From NCBI GenBank assembly GCA_050486105.1, contig JBJHCR010000351.1, forward strand, positions 1 through 6,362: DNA of 6,362 nt, given 5' to 3'. Below, one piece after another: positions 1 through 6,334 of this stretch. The stretch's first letter is position 1, and each line of letters starts with the position of its first letter. A model generated the notes under the pieces. It was not told the origin of the DNA, searched no databases, and saw only the letters and a list, made by a program, of their open reading frames with translations. The stretch comes from JAEXNA01 sp050486105 (GTDB lineage: Bacteria > Vulcanimicrobiota > Xenobia > Xenobiales > JADMJV01). Position numbers and translations under genes: made by a program.

Positions 1-654
1 CGCCTAGCCGAAGAGGGCGGGCGAGTCGAGGACGTGACCATGGCGGTGGGTCAACTCAATGAGATCCAAGCCCAGATCAACGAGGTTCGGGCTCAGTTGG
101 CCCAAACCGAAATCCGCGCCCCTCGGGCCGGTTTAGTGCTCAAACGTGAGGCCCACTTGGGCGAGATCCCAAGTCCTGGAAGAGCCCTAATGGTTTTGGC
201 CCAAGGGGGCGAGTTGGAGTTGAAAGGTCTGGTGCCTGAAGGTCTAGTGGATGCAGCTCAGCCCGGTATGGAAGTCAAAGTATCCCGGGGAGGACACGAG
301 GTCAAGGGTCGAGTGACTCGAGTTTCCCCCGAGGTGGATCCGGTTACCCGAAATGCTCAGATCCGTATCGAACTCCCCCGGAAAGGCAATCTGCTCCCGG
401 GGATGTTCGTGGAGGCGGTCATCGAGCTTGGAGAGCAAGAGGCGGCGGCCGTGCCGGTGGAAGCGGTTCTGGGGGAGAGCCCCAATGAGTACGTTTTCGT
501 GGTCACCCAAGGAGTGGCGCAGCAGCGACCGGTTCAGGTCGGCCTGCGCAGTCAAGACAAGGTGTCCATTCTCTCCGGACTTGAGCTGGGGGAACCCGTA
601 GTGGTTCGAGGGGGTGGCTTCTTGAGAGACGGCGACCCGGTGGAGCACTCTTGA
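1..654 (+). CDS. RND efflux periplasmic adaptor subunit (membrane fusion protein), 5' partial
   Basis: The reading frame is open from the first base, so the gene begins upstream; 217 residues remain of a family usually about 350-400 residues long. The GTG at 34 and the ATG at 40 lie inside the coiled coil and are not believable starts. In order, the fragment shows the end of the alpha-hairpin coiled coil (about residues 1-35, QLNEIQAQINEVRAQL), the second half of the lipoyl/biotinyl-like domain (TEIRAPRAGLV, then GEIPSPG), the beta-barrel domain (about 65-125, with the family-typical VSPEVDPVTRNAQIRIELP and LLPGMFVEAVIEL) and the membrane-proximal domain up to the end. Such adaptors sit in the periplasm, usually lipid- or membrane-anchored, and join an RND pump to an outer-membrane channel. 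The signal peptide and first lipoyl half are outside the window. It overlaps the pump gene by 4 bp, so the two are almost certainly co-transcribed. Family assignment is secure; substrate is unknown. Confidence 0.93.
   Translation, partial: RLAEEGGRVEDVTMAVGQLNEIQAQINEVRAQLAQTEIRAPRAGLVLKREAHLGEIPSPGRALMVLAQGGELELKGLVPEGLVDAAQPGMEVKVSRGGHEVKGRVTRVSPEVDPVTRNAQIRIELPRKGNLLPGMFVEAVIELGEQEAAAVPVEAVLGESPNEYVFVVTQGVAQQRPVQVGLRSQDKVSILSGLELGEPVVVRGGGFLRDGDPVEHS
639..645 (+). promoter_or_regulatory. Ribosome binding site for the TTG-initiated pump gene
   Basis: GGTGGAG lies 5 nt upstream of the TTG at 651, inside the end of the adaptor gene. It supports TTG as the real start. The TTGA overlap (TTG start at 651, TGA stop at 652-654) is the typical arrangement for translational coupling. 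Confidence 0.6.
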
Positions 655-3600
655 AGATCTCGGCCTGGACCATCAAGCATCCGGTTCCGCCTCTGGTTCT
701 TTTTCTGGTTTTGACCATCGCTGGTCTGCTCAGTTTTTCCACTCTTGGGGTTGATGAGAACCCCGACATCGACATCCCTATCGTCACCATCAGCATCGCC
801 CAGGTCGGGGCCGCCCCCACCGAACTTGAGACTCAGGTGACCCGTATCGTGGAAGACGCTGTTTCCGGCATCGGCAACATCGAGACCATTATGTCCACGG
901 TGAACGAGGGGCTTTCTCTGACCAGCATTGAGTTCGTTCTGGGGACCAACACCGACAGGGCGGTGAACGATGTTCGAGACGCTATCTCCCGCATCCGCCA
1001 GGACCTACCCGCCGACATCATGGAGCCCAACATCTCCCGAGTGGAATTTGCCGGCGGACCGTTCGCCTCCTACACCGTCTCCAACCCGGACCTGAGCCTG
1101 GAACAACTCTCCTGGCTCGTGGACAACGATATCTCAAAGATTCTCTTGTCCTTGCAAGGGGTGGGCCAGGTGCAGCGGGCCGGCGGGGTGGAGCGGCAGA
1201 TCACCGTGCTCCTGAAACGGGCTCGCATCGAAGGGCTGGGCCTGACGGTGGACCAGGTGAACAATCAGCTTCGGGCTCTGAACATCGATCTCCCAGGGGG
1301 CCGTGGAGAGTTGGGGCGTAGCGAGCAATCCATCCGCACCCTAGGCTCCAGTCGTTCCTTAGACGAACTGAAGAGTTTGCGAATCTTGCTGCCTAGTGGC
1401 GGCTCGGTGCCCTTGGAGACCTTGGCTAGAGTGGAAGATGGAACCACTGAGCCGCGCCAGTGGGCTCTTTTGGACGGAAAACCGGTGGTGGCCTTCTCGG
1501 TATTGCGCAGCACCGGGGCCTCGGTGGTAGGGGTGCAGAACGAGGTCGACCAGGTTCTTGCCGAGCTGGAGCAGGCCCAACTGTTGCCGGAAGGCACCTC
1601 CATCGAGAAGGTACGGACCCGAGCGCGCTTCGTGGAAGAATCCTACCTGGCATCTGTTGAGCACCTGTTCTTGGGATGCGGCTTAGCCATTCTGGTAATC
1701 TGGCTGTTCCTTAAGGACTTTCGAGCCGCTGCCATCGCCGCCGTGGCCATGCCCTTATCTATGATTCCAACTTTCTTGGTCATGCAGATGCTGGGCTACA
1801 CCTTGAACAATATGAGCCTACTGGCTCTGGCCTTGGTGATCGGAGCCCTGGTGGATGATGCCATCGTGGAGGTGGAGAACATCGTGCGCCACATCCATAT
1901 GGGCAAGTCGCCCTGGGAAGCTTCCATGGAAGCGGCCGACGAGATCGGTCTGGCGGTGGTCGGGACCACTGCTACCATCGTGGCGGTCTTTGTGCCGGTG
2001 GCTTTCATGGGAGGCATCCCAGGACAATTCTTCAAGCAGTTTGGGGTCACGGTGTCGGTGGCGGTGATCTTTTCGCTCTTGGTGGCTCGCCTCTTGACTC
2101 CGCTGATGTGCGCTTATCTGTTGGGGCGCCCCCCTCACGAGGACGGCCCCAATCGGATGATGAGACTCTATAATGTGCTGTTGACCTGGTGCCTAAACCA
2201 CCGCCTGGCAACCTCACTTTTGGCAGTGATCTTCTTCATCTTCGGATTGTCCCTGTTTCCGTTGATGCCGCGTTCTTTGATTTCTCAAGTGGACCGCGGT
2301 GAGATCACGGTGTCCATGGAGATGGAACCTGGAACGTCCCTGGAGGAAACCATCCGAACTTCAGAGCAAATCTCTTTGATCTTGCAGCAAGCCGAAGGCG
2401 TGAAAGCGGTTTTTTCCAGTATTGGCACCCCTTCGGGTGGGGGACCTGGTGGCAGTCGAGCCGGGGCGGTGAACAAGGCCACCTTCTATGCGGTCTTGGA
2501 ACCTCGTTCTGCCCGTCCACTTGGACAACAAGCCATGGAAGAGCAACTGCGACCCTTGGTCAAAGCGGTGCCCGGGGCTCGTACCCGATTTGGCGACACC
2601 GAAGGGCTGTCGGGAGCGGTGACCTTACTTTTGACCTCCGACGATCCACATACTCTGTTAGCTTATTCGGACCAGTTGGCTCAGGAGATGCGGGATCTGC
2701 CCATGCTCTTCGACGTACAGTCGTCTTCGGCATTGGCTCGACCGGAAATCTTGGTGGATCCGGACCGAGCTCGAGCGGCAGAACTCGGGGTTACGGTGGA
2801 GAGCATCGCCCGTACCGCTCAGATCGCTACCATCGGAGCCCAGGAGCAGAACCTGGCCAAGTTCAACTTGTCCAACCGACAGATAGGCATCCGAGTGCAA
2901 CTCGAACCCGAAGAGCGGAAAAGCCTGGCAACACTGAGTATGATCCAGGTGCCCACGGTGACCGGGGGCAGTGTGCCCCTACGCAGCGTGGCCCAGATCC
3001 GAGCCGGTTTCGGACCTTCCCAGATCGACCGCTACGATCGTCAAAGACAGGTGACTATCAACGCCAACGTGGCCGACGGGTACACCCTCGGTCAAGCCCT
3101 CGACGCGGTGAAGGCTTTGCCCCTGTATCAACAGATGCCCAAGGGCGTGGTGGACCAGCCCACCGGAGATGCCAAGATCCAGGGGGACGTATTCCGGGGC
3201 TTCTTCTTTGCTATGGCCTCGGCCATCGTGCTGATCTACGCCGTTTTAGTCTTGCTCTACAACGATTTCTTTCATCCTCTCACCATCATGCTTAGCTTGC
3301 CATTGTCTCTAGGAGGGGCTCTGTTGGCCTTAGTGCTTTGCCAGGAACCCCTAGGGCTCTATGCCCTCATCGGCATTGTTATGCTCATGGGCCTGGCGGT
3401 GAAGAACTCGATTCTGTTGGTGGACTATTGCCTCATGGCCGAGGCCGAAGGCAAGCCGAGGGAGCAAGCGGTGGTGGAGTCCGGACAGGCCCGAATGCGT
3501 CCCATTCTGATGACCACGGTGGCTATGATCGCCGGCATGTTCCCCATCGCTTTAGGGCTGGGGGCCGGGGCTGAGGTGCGTCAGGCCATGGCCATCGCCG

Positions 3601-3734
3601 TCATCGGCGGTCTCATCACGTCGACCTTCCTCACCCTTCTGGTGGTGCCGGTGGTGCACACCTTCATCGACGATTTCAAGCGCCTGGTCATGATGCTGGG
3701 CTTCGGGCGCTTGTTGAGTAAGAAAGAAGACTAG
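651..3734 (+). CDS. RND multidrug efflux pump, inner-membrane permease (HAE1/AcrB-like)
   Basis: This 1027-residue protein has the normal length for hydrophobe/amphiphile RND pumps (AcrB is 1049). These are proton-driven trimeric antiporters of the inner membrane that export drugs, detergents or lipids through an adaptor and outer-membrane channel. Visible architecture: TM1 (about 12-31), a first periplasmic porter/docking loop (about 32-335), TM2-6 (about 337-490), TM7 (about 520-540), a second periplasmic loop (about 541-848) and TM8-12 (about 850-1003). The TM4 motif LVIGALVDDAIVEVEN contains the proton-relay pair D402/D403. TM10 has GLAVKNSILLVDY with K918, matching the essential lysine of AcrB. 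The N-terminus KISAWTIKHPV is typical of the family, which supports the TTG start; the next methionine (81) would remove TM1. No frameshift or missing key residue is seen. The stop codon TAG (3732-3734) lies within the end of a fold-back element. Substrate cannot be deduced; a metal pump is unlikely given the HAE1-type motifs. Confidence 0.96.
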   Translation: MKISAWTIKHPVPPLVLFLVLTIAGLLSFSTLGVDENPDIDIPIVTISIAQVGAAPTELETQVTRIVEDAVSGIGNIETIMSTVNEGLSLTSIEFVLGTNTDRAVNDVRDAISRIRQDLPADIMEPNISRVEFAGGPFASYTVSNPDLSLEQLSWLVDNDISKILLSLQGVGQVQRAGGVERQITVLLKRARIEGLGLTVDQVNNQLRALNIDLPGGRGELGRSEQSIRTLGSSRSLDELKSLRILLPSGGSVPLETLARVEDGTTEPRQWALLDGKPVVAFSVLRSTGASVVGVQNEVDQVLAELEQAQLLPEGTSIEKVRTRARFVEESYLASVEHLFLGCGLAILVIWLFLKDFRAAAIAAVAMPLSMIPTFLVMQMLGYTLNNMSLLALALVIGALVDDAIVEVENIVRHIHMGKSPWEASMEAADEIGLAVVGTTATIVAVFVPVAFMGGIPGQFFKQFGVTVSVAVIFSLLVARLLTPLMCAYLLGRPPHEDGPNRMMRLYNVLLTWCLNHRLATSLLAVIFFIFGLSLFPLMPRSLISQVDRGEITVSMEMEPGTSLEETIRTSEQISLILQQAEGVKAVFSSIGTPSGGGPGGSRAGAVNKATFYAVLEPRSARPLGQQAMEEQLRPLVKAVPGARTRFGDTEGLSGAVTLLLTSDDPHTLLAYSDQLAQEMRDLPMLFDVQSSSALARPEILVDPDRARAAELGVTVESIARTAQIATIGAQEQNLAKFNLSNRQIGIRVQLEPEERKSLATLSMIQVPTVTGGSVPLRSVAQIRAGFGPSQIDRYDRQRQVTINANVADGYTLGQALDAVKALPLYQQMPKGVVDQPTGDAKIQGDVFRGFFFAMASAIVLIYAVLVLLYNDFFHPLTIMLSLPLSLGGALLALVLCQEPLGLYALIGIVMLMGLAVKNSILLVDYCLMAEAEGKPREQAVVESGQARMRPILMTTVAMIAGMFPIALGLGAGAEVRQAMAIAVIGGLITSTFLTLLVVPVVHTFIDDFKRLVMMLGFGRLLSKKED

Positions 3735-3745
3735 TGCTCTGTCAA
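3731..3745 (+). repeat. Left terminal inverted repeat of the fold-back element
   Basis: CTAGTGCTCTGTCAA is perfectly complementary to 3882-3896. The similarity continues imperfectly inwards (GCTTAAG here against ACCTAAG on the other arm). The pump stop codon TAG is bases 3732-3734 of this repeat. Confidence 0.85.
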
Positions 3746-3881
3746 GCTTAAGTTTGCGGGTTGGGGTGGAGAGGCGCAATTCTGAGAAAATCGATTCGAG
3801 GGCGCATACCTGGCCTGTATGTAACCGAGAATCGATGAAATCAGAATTGATGGATCTCCGGCCCTACCCCAATTCTTAGGT

Positions 3882-3896
3882 TTGACAGAGCACTAG
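3882..3896 (-). repeat. Right terminal inverted repeat of the fold-back element
   Basis: TTGACAGAGCACTAG is the exact reverse complement of 3731-3745. It ends 12 bp before the stop codon of the minus-strand membrane-protein gene. Confidence 0.85.
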
Positions 3897-3908
3897 AGGT
3901 CTGTCGCC

Positions 3909-5297
3909 TCAGGGAAAACCCGCACGAGTTCGGGAGAGGTTCCAACTGGGGCCCACGGTTTTGTCGGTTTTGGCCCGAATGGCTTTGGCGGCGTCATAGA
4001 CTTGCTGATCGAGGTCCCGGGGAAGTTGCCCGAGGGCTCCTTCCAAGGAGGGCAAGACATCACTGGAGAGGCTTTGCAGATAGGTGATATCCAAGTCTTT
4101 GCCCTGCTGAATGGCGCGGTCCAGATTGACTTGTGCCACCCGCGCCTCTACGTTCACCAGAGCCAGCAATCCCAGTAAGAAGAATACGGAAACCGTTTGT
4201 CGAGACACGATCCAACAGACTGGTTTCACCACCATGCAGGCGTAGGCGGCCCAGGCCAATACCGAGATGGCCACCAGGATGCCGGCGGCGGCGTAGACCC
4301 TATCAATGGAAAGGCCGTAGGCCTCGATGTAGAGTTGCATACGTCGAAATGCTGACAGCGCCAGGCCTACCGCTTGCAACACTAAGAGGCCACCAATAAA
4401 GCGGGCTTTCCGTTCTCTCTCCACCTCCGAGGTTTGGTAGGCTAGCATCACCAGCGGAAGGATCAGGGTTATGCAAAGGGCTAATTCGAAGAACCCCTGT
4501 CGAGCATAATGGGCATAACTTAAGCCCAGTGCCTCCACTGCTGATGCCCCGCCGAATAAAAAGCGCACTTGGATAGCCAAGAAGACCAGCAACAGCAGAT
4601 TCAAGGACGCTAGAGCTATCGAAATCTCGGTAGATCCGAAAGTTTTCTTGGCTTGTGGGGCGGTGGTTTTGGGGGCACCGAGCCAGAAGCTCAAGACTCC
4701 GGCCAGGAACATGAGCCACAGACCCAGGCGCAGGGGCAGCCAGGGCGAGACCAAGCTGAAGTGATTCTGCACGTTGTGCAGGGCCTGCTCGAAGACTTGG
4801 TCGGCTGAAGCCAGGAGGGCGCCGAAGACCACCATCAGAGGAACAGCCAAGACCAGACCACGCAAGCGGGAGCCCCAGCAGCTCAAGTTGTCAGGAGTGA
4901 GAGCCAAGGAGGCTTTCCAAAGCTGCAGAGTTTGCGGTCCGAAGCGTCGAGGGGCGAAGGACTCTGGGGGAAACAAACGTGCAAGAGCCCCTAGTTCAGC
5001 CTCTTTGATCAGGTTCCAGGCCACCGCCCAGAGCAAGGTGAGCAACCCCAGGACCGTGCCCCAGACTTGCACCACCTGGGCATCGTAAAGGGTGGTGGAC
5101 AGGGCGAACATTCCCGAGGGAAAGAACATCCAAGCCTGAGGTAAGGCTGGGCGTTCGGCAGCTCGATTCAGCAAAGCCGTGGTTCCCAGACATAGGGCCC
5201 AAAAAAGAAGCTGCCCTGCTCCCGGTGTCCAACCGTAGATCAGGGCTTCAAAGAACAGAGCCAGAAAGAGAGCAGCGCGGGTGACGTTCTTGGACAT
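3909..5297 (-). CDS. DUF4153/DUF4173-type polytopic membrane protein, function unknown
   Basis: A 462-residue, strongly hydrophobic protein with roughly 11 predicted membrane segments (about 7-21, 28-44, 55-70, 75-96, 146-165, 188-206, 225-247, 266-286, 299-316, 334-355, 366-382), followed by a soluble C-terminal tail of about 80 residues. I assign it to the DUF4153/DUF4173 family from several remembered hallmarks: LLASADQVFEQAL (161-173), TEIS...IQVRFLFGG (223-250), YARQGFFEL (264-272), RRMQLYIEAYGLS (318-330) and the tail NLDRAIQQGKDLDITYL (391-407) followed by SSDVLPSL. No reaction is established for this family and I see no catalytic motif. The ATG at 5295-5297 has a short-spaced GAGGT upstream. 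The gene is convergent with the efflux operon, separated from it by the fold-back element, and divergent from the next gene. It appears intact and probably sits in the inner membrane. Confidence 0.82.
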   Translation of the reverse strand: MSKNVTRAALFLALFFEALIYGWTPGAGQLLFWALCLGTTALLNRAAERPALPQAWMFFPSGMFALSTTLYDAQVVQVWGTVLGLLTLLWAVAWNLIKEAELGALARLFPPESFAPRRFGPQTLQLWKASLALTPDNLSCWGSRLRGLVLAVPLMVVFGALLASADQVFEQALHNVQNHFSLVSPWLPLRLGLWLMFLAGVLSFWLGAPKTTAPQAKKTFGSTEISIALASLNLLLLVFLAIQVRFLFGGASAVEALGLSYAHYARQGFFELALCITLILPLVMLAYQTSEVERERKARFIGGLLVLQAVGLALSAFRRMQLYIEAYGLSIDRVYAAAGILVAISVLAWAAYACMVVKPVCWIVSRQTVSVFFLLGLLALVNVEARVAQVNLDRAIQQGKDLDITYLQSLSSDVLPSLEGALGQLPRDLDQQVYDAAKAIRAKTDKTVGPSWNLSRTRAGFP

Positions 5298-5300
5298 GGG

Positions 5301-5307
5301 ACCTCAC
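5301..5307 (-). promoter_or_regulatory. Ribosome binding site of the DUF4173 gene
   Basis: On the minus strand GTGAGGT precedes the ATG (5297-5295) by 3 nt, with the GAGG core 4 nt away. The spacing is slightly short but usable, and it supports this start. Confidence 0.55.
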
Positions 5308-5370
5308 TTTGTACCGTAAAGTTATTTCCAATGCAGGATAGCAAATTGGCTTTGCATTGTAAAGTGATTT
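5308..5370. repeat. Direct-repeat pair and nested inverted repeats flanking the divergent promoter (possible operator)
   Basis: TTTGTACCGTAAAGTTATTT (5308-5327) and TTTGCATTGTAAAGTGATTT (5351-5370) match at 16 of 20 positions and start 43 bp apart, about four helical turns. Between and within them lie inverted repeats: CAATGCA (5329-5335) with TGCATTG (5353-5359), and GCAAA (5341-5345) with TTTGC (5351-5355). The right copy covers the candidate -35 box of the minus-strand promoter; the left copy covers the expected first transcribed bases. This geometry suits a repressor, but no regulator gene is seen and the function is an inference. Confidence 0.4.
5335..5363 (-). promoter_or_regulatory. 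Candidate sigma70-type promoter of the DUF4173 gene
   Basis: Read on the minus strand, TTTACA (5363-5358, five of six matches to TTGACA) is followed after exactly 17 bp by TATCCT (5340-5335, four of six matches to TATAAT). Transcription would start near 5328, giving a leader of about 30 nt. This assumes a housekeeping sigma factor with E. coli-like preference. The boxes lie among direct and inverted repeats that could be regulator sites. Confidence 0.45.
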
Positions 5371-5443
5371 GGCTGCGTGGGTCTGCTAAGTCCCCCACTC
5401 GGCAATGTCCAGGCAATTTGGATTTCTTAGGATGGAATAGTCC

Positions 5444-5450
5444 AAAGGAG
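5444..5450 (+). promoter_or_regulatory. Strong ribosome binding site deciding the start at 5457
   Basis: AAAGGAG lies 6 nt before the ATG at 5457. The in-frame ATG further upstream (5331) has no Shine-Dalgarno sequence and sits in the divergent promoter region, so 5457 is preferred. Confidence 0.85.
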
Positions 5451-5456
5451 AATCTC

Positions 5457-6299
5457 ATGCAGACCATATCTAGAAACCGTGCACTTCCAATCCTTTCCCA
5501 GGAGTTTGCCGCCAGGAGGTCTAGGCAATCGGGCGAGTCTCAGCCTAGACCTGAACTTCAAAGCCCAGGGCCTAAGACTAAAAAGAGCGCCTCTACTTCT
5601 GAAGTTGAGCCGCCTTCATCTGTTCAGACCTCCACTCAAAGTCAAGAGATCACTTATGATGTGCTCAAAGATGCGGTCATTGAGGCTGCGGGAGGAGATG
5701 AGAGCGCTTGGCGCACCGGACCAGATGAAGTGAATCTCATCGGCATCAGAAGCCTGGTTGATGGGGAGATCGTCGAACAGCAAGGGAACGTTCACGATGA
5801 TACCATCTATGCGGTCTGGGTCGATGAGGAAGGCGAGCAACACATTGAGGCGTTCCGCTCTTCAGTTGATGCAGGCGTCCGAACCAAGGAGAGCTCATAC
5901 GGCCTCGAGTTCGCACCTGGACAGGTTGGCAACTCTCATCTGGCAAACGGCTTTTATCGCGACGCCTTCGAATTTTCAGGGATTCCGATTGCTGGAGTTC
6001 CGTTCACCGACGGTCTACGACAGCGCGATGATCTGCGAATCCATGTTGACAAGAACAACGATGGGGTCATCGACGAGCACGAAAAGCTGGGCGAGGATCT
6101 CAACGGAGACGGTCTAGCCGACGGGAAGACCGTAGGTTGGGGTTGGGGCATCTATTTTCACCCGAGCGGGTCGGTGAACGACCCTGTTAACGAATGGTCT
6201 CAGGGCTGTCAGGTGATCGTACAGGAGGATTATGCTCGGTTTGAGGAGGTCATCGGGGGGGTGCGTATTCCAGTGAATACGATCGCTAATTCCAGTTGA
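5457..6299 (+). CDS. Putative L,D-transpeptidase-like cysteine enzyme with EF-hand-like loop (cell-wall acting?)
   Basis: A 280-residue protein. Residues 1-65 are rich in Ser, Pro, Gln, Arg and Lys and look disordered; no hydrophobic signal peptide is visible. The rest looks like a compact globular domain: HDDTIYAVWVDEEGEQHIEAF (113-133) reads as beta strands, then GNSHLANGFY (158-167), then a canonical 12-residue EF-hand-type calcium loop DKNNDGVIDEHE (198-209), a second partial DLNGDGLADG loop (214-223), and GIYFHPSG...EWSQGCQVI (231-254). H235 followed 13 residues later by S248-Q-G-C251 recalls the His...S/T-x-G-C signature of YkuD-type L,D-transpeptidases, though the spacing is shorter. 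C251 is the only cysteine in the protein. The layout (DxNxDG loop, then GI.xH, then S-x-GCQV, then an aromatic/Phe helix) also recalls a family of phage- and prophage-associated proteins that I remember as uncharacterised. Inference: it acts on peptidoglycan or a similar substrate. GC content appears lower than in the neighbouring genes. Its transcription partner, if any, lies outside the window. Confidence 0.55.
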   Translation: MQTISRNRALPILSQEFAARRSRQSGESQPRPELQSPGPKTKKSASTSEVEPPSSVQTSTQSQEITYDVLKDAVIEAAGGDESAWRTGPDEVNLIGIRSLVDGEIVEQQGNVHDDTIYAVWVDEEGEQHIEAFRSSVDAGVRTKESSYGLEFAPGQVGNSHLANGFYRDAFEFSGIPIAGVPFTDGLRQRDDLRIHVDKNNDGVIDEHEKLGEDLNGDGLADGKTVGWGWGIYFHPSGSVNDPVNEWSQGCQVIVQEDYARFEEVIGGVRIPVNTIANSS

Positions 6300-6334
6300 T
6301 TGCGATCAGAGATTCCAGTTCATTGCGATCAAAA
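6267..6334 (+). repeat. Degenerate tandem repeat, about three 22-23 bp units, spanning the stop codon
   Basis: Units begin at 6267 (ATTCCAGTGAATACGATC...), 6289 (ATTCCAGTTGATTGCGATCA...) and 6312 (ATTCCAGTTCATTGCGATCA...). The last two agree at 19 of 20 leading positions; the first is 22 bp and more diverged. The first unit encodes IPVNTIA of the upstream protein and the second contains its TGA stop (6297-6299). GATCGC (6281-6286) and GCGATC (6302-6307) could pair across a 15-nt loop, but no T-run follows, so this is not a convincing terminator. Confidence 0.7.

Larger units (their letters stand above)
3731..3896. mobile_element. MITE-like fold-back element (non-coding, 166 bp including CTAG ends)
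   Basis: The whole convergent intergenic region is one nearly symmetrical inverted repeat centred near 3813. Pairings from outside in: CTAGTGCTCTGTCAA at 3731-3745 with its exact complement at 3882-3896; TTGGGGT (3761-3767) with ACCCCAA (3866-3872); CAATTCTGA (3777-3785) with TCAGAATTG (3841-3849); ATCGATTC (3790-3797) with GAATCGAT (3829-3836); CATAC (3805-3809) with GTATG (3817-3821), leaving a 7-nt loop. CTAG occurs at both ends. Because it is palindromic it may be a 4-bp target duplication (as IS5-type elements make), or enclose a 2-bp TA duplication (IS630/mariner type). There is no room for a transposase. It resembles a non-autonomous miniature transposon. By position it may also act as a bidirectional transcription terminator for the two convergent genes, although no clear U-tract follows the stem. 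Mobility is inferred from structure alone; I cannot name a parent IS. Confidence 0.72.

Noticed and set aside
34..42. GTG (34) or ATG (40) as the start of the adaptor gene
   Set aside because: The frame is open to the window edge, and these codons fall within the coiled coil; a start here would remove the first lipoyl half and the signal sequence.
3552..3779. 75-aa minus-strand open frame crossing the end of the pump gene into the fold-back element
   Set aside because: It is mostly the antisense of conserved pump coding sequence; His/Arg/Glu-rich composition and no recognisable domain suggest a shadow.
4133..4399. Arg/Pro-rich 88-aa open frame on the plus strand
   Set aside because: It lies entirely antisense to the DUF4173 gene, has no ribosome binding site, and its biased composition is what a shadow frame would give.
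5370..5389. Sigma54-type promoter resembling TTGGCTGCG...TCTGCT
   Set aside because: The GG-to-GC spacing is 12 nt rather than the required 10, so it does not fit the -24/-12 pattern.
5331..5456. An N-terminal extension of the last gene starting at ATG 5331, adding 42 residues
   Set aside because: It has no Shine-Dalgarno sequence and runs through the promoter-like repeat region. The ATG at 5457 has a strong AAAGGAG at 6 nt spacing.
6281..6307. GATCGC...GCGATC hairpin as a terminator after the last gene
   Set aside because: The stem is only 6 bp with a 15-nt loop, partly inside the coding region, and no T-run follows; it is explained by the tandem repeat.
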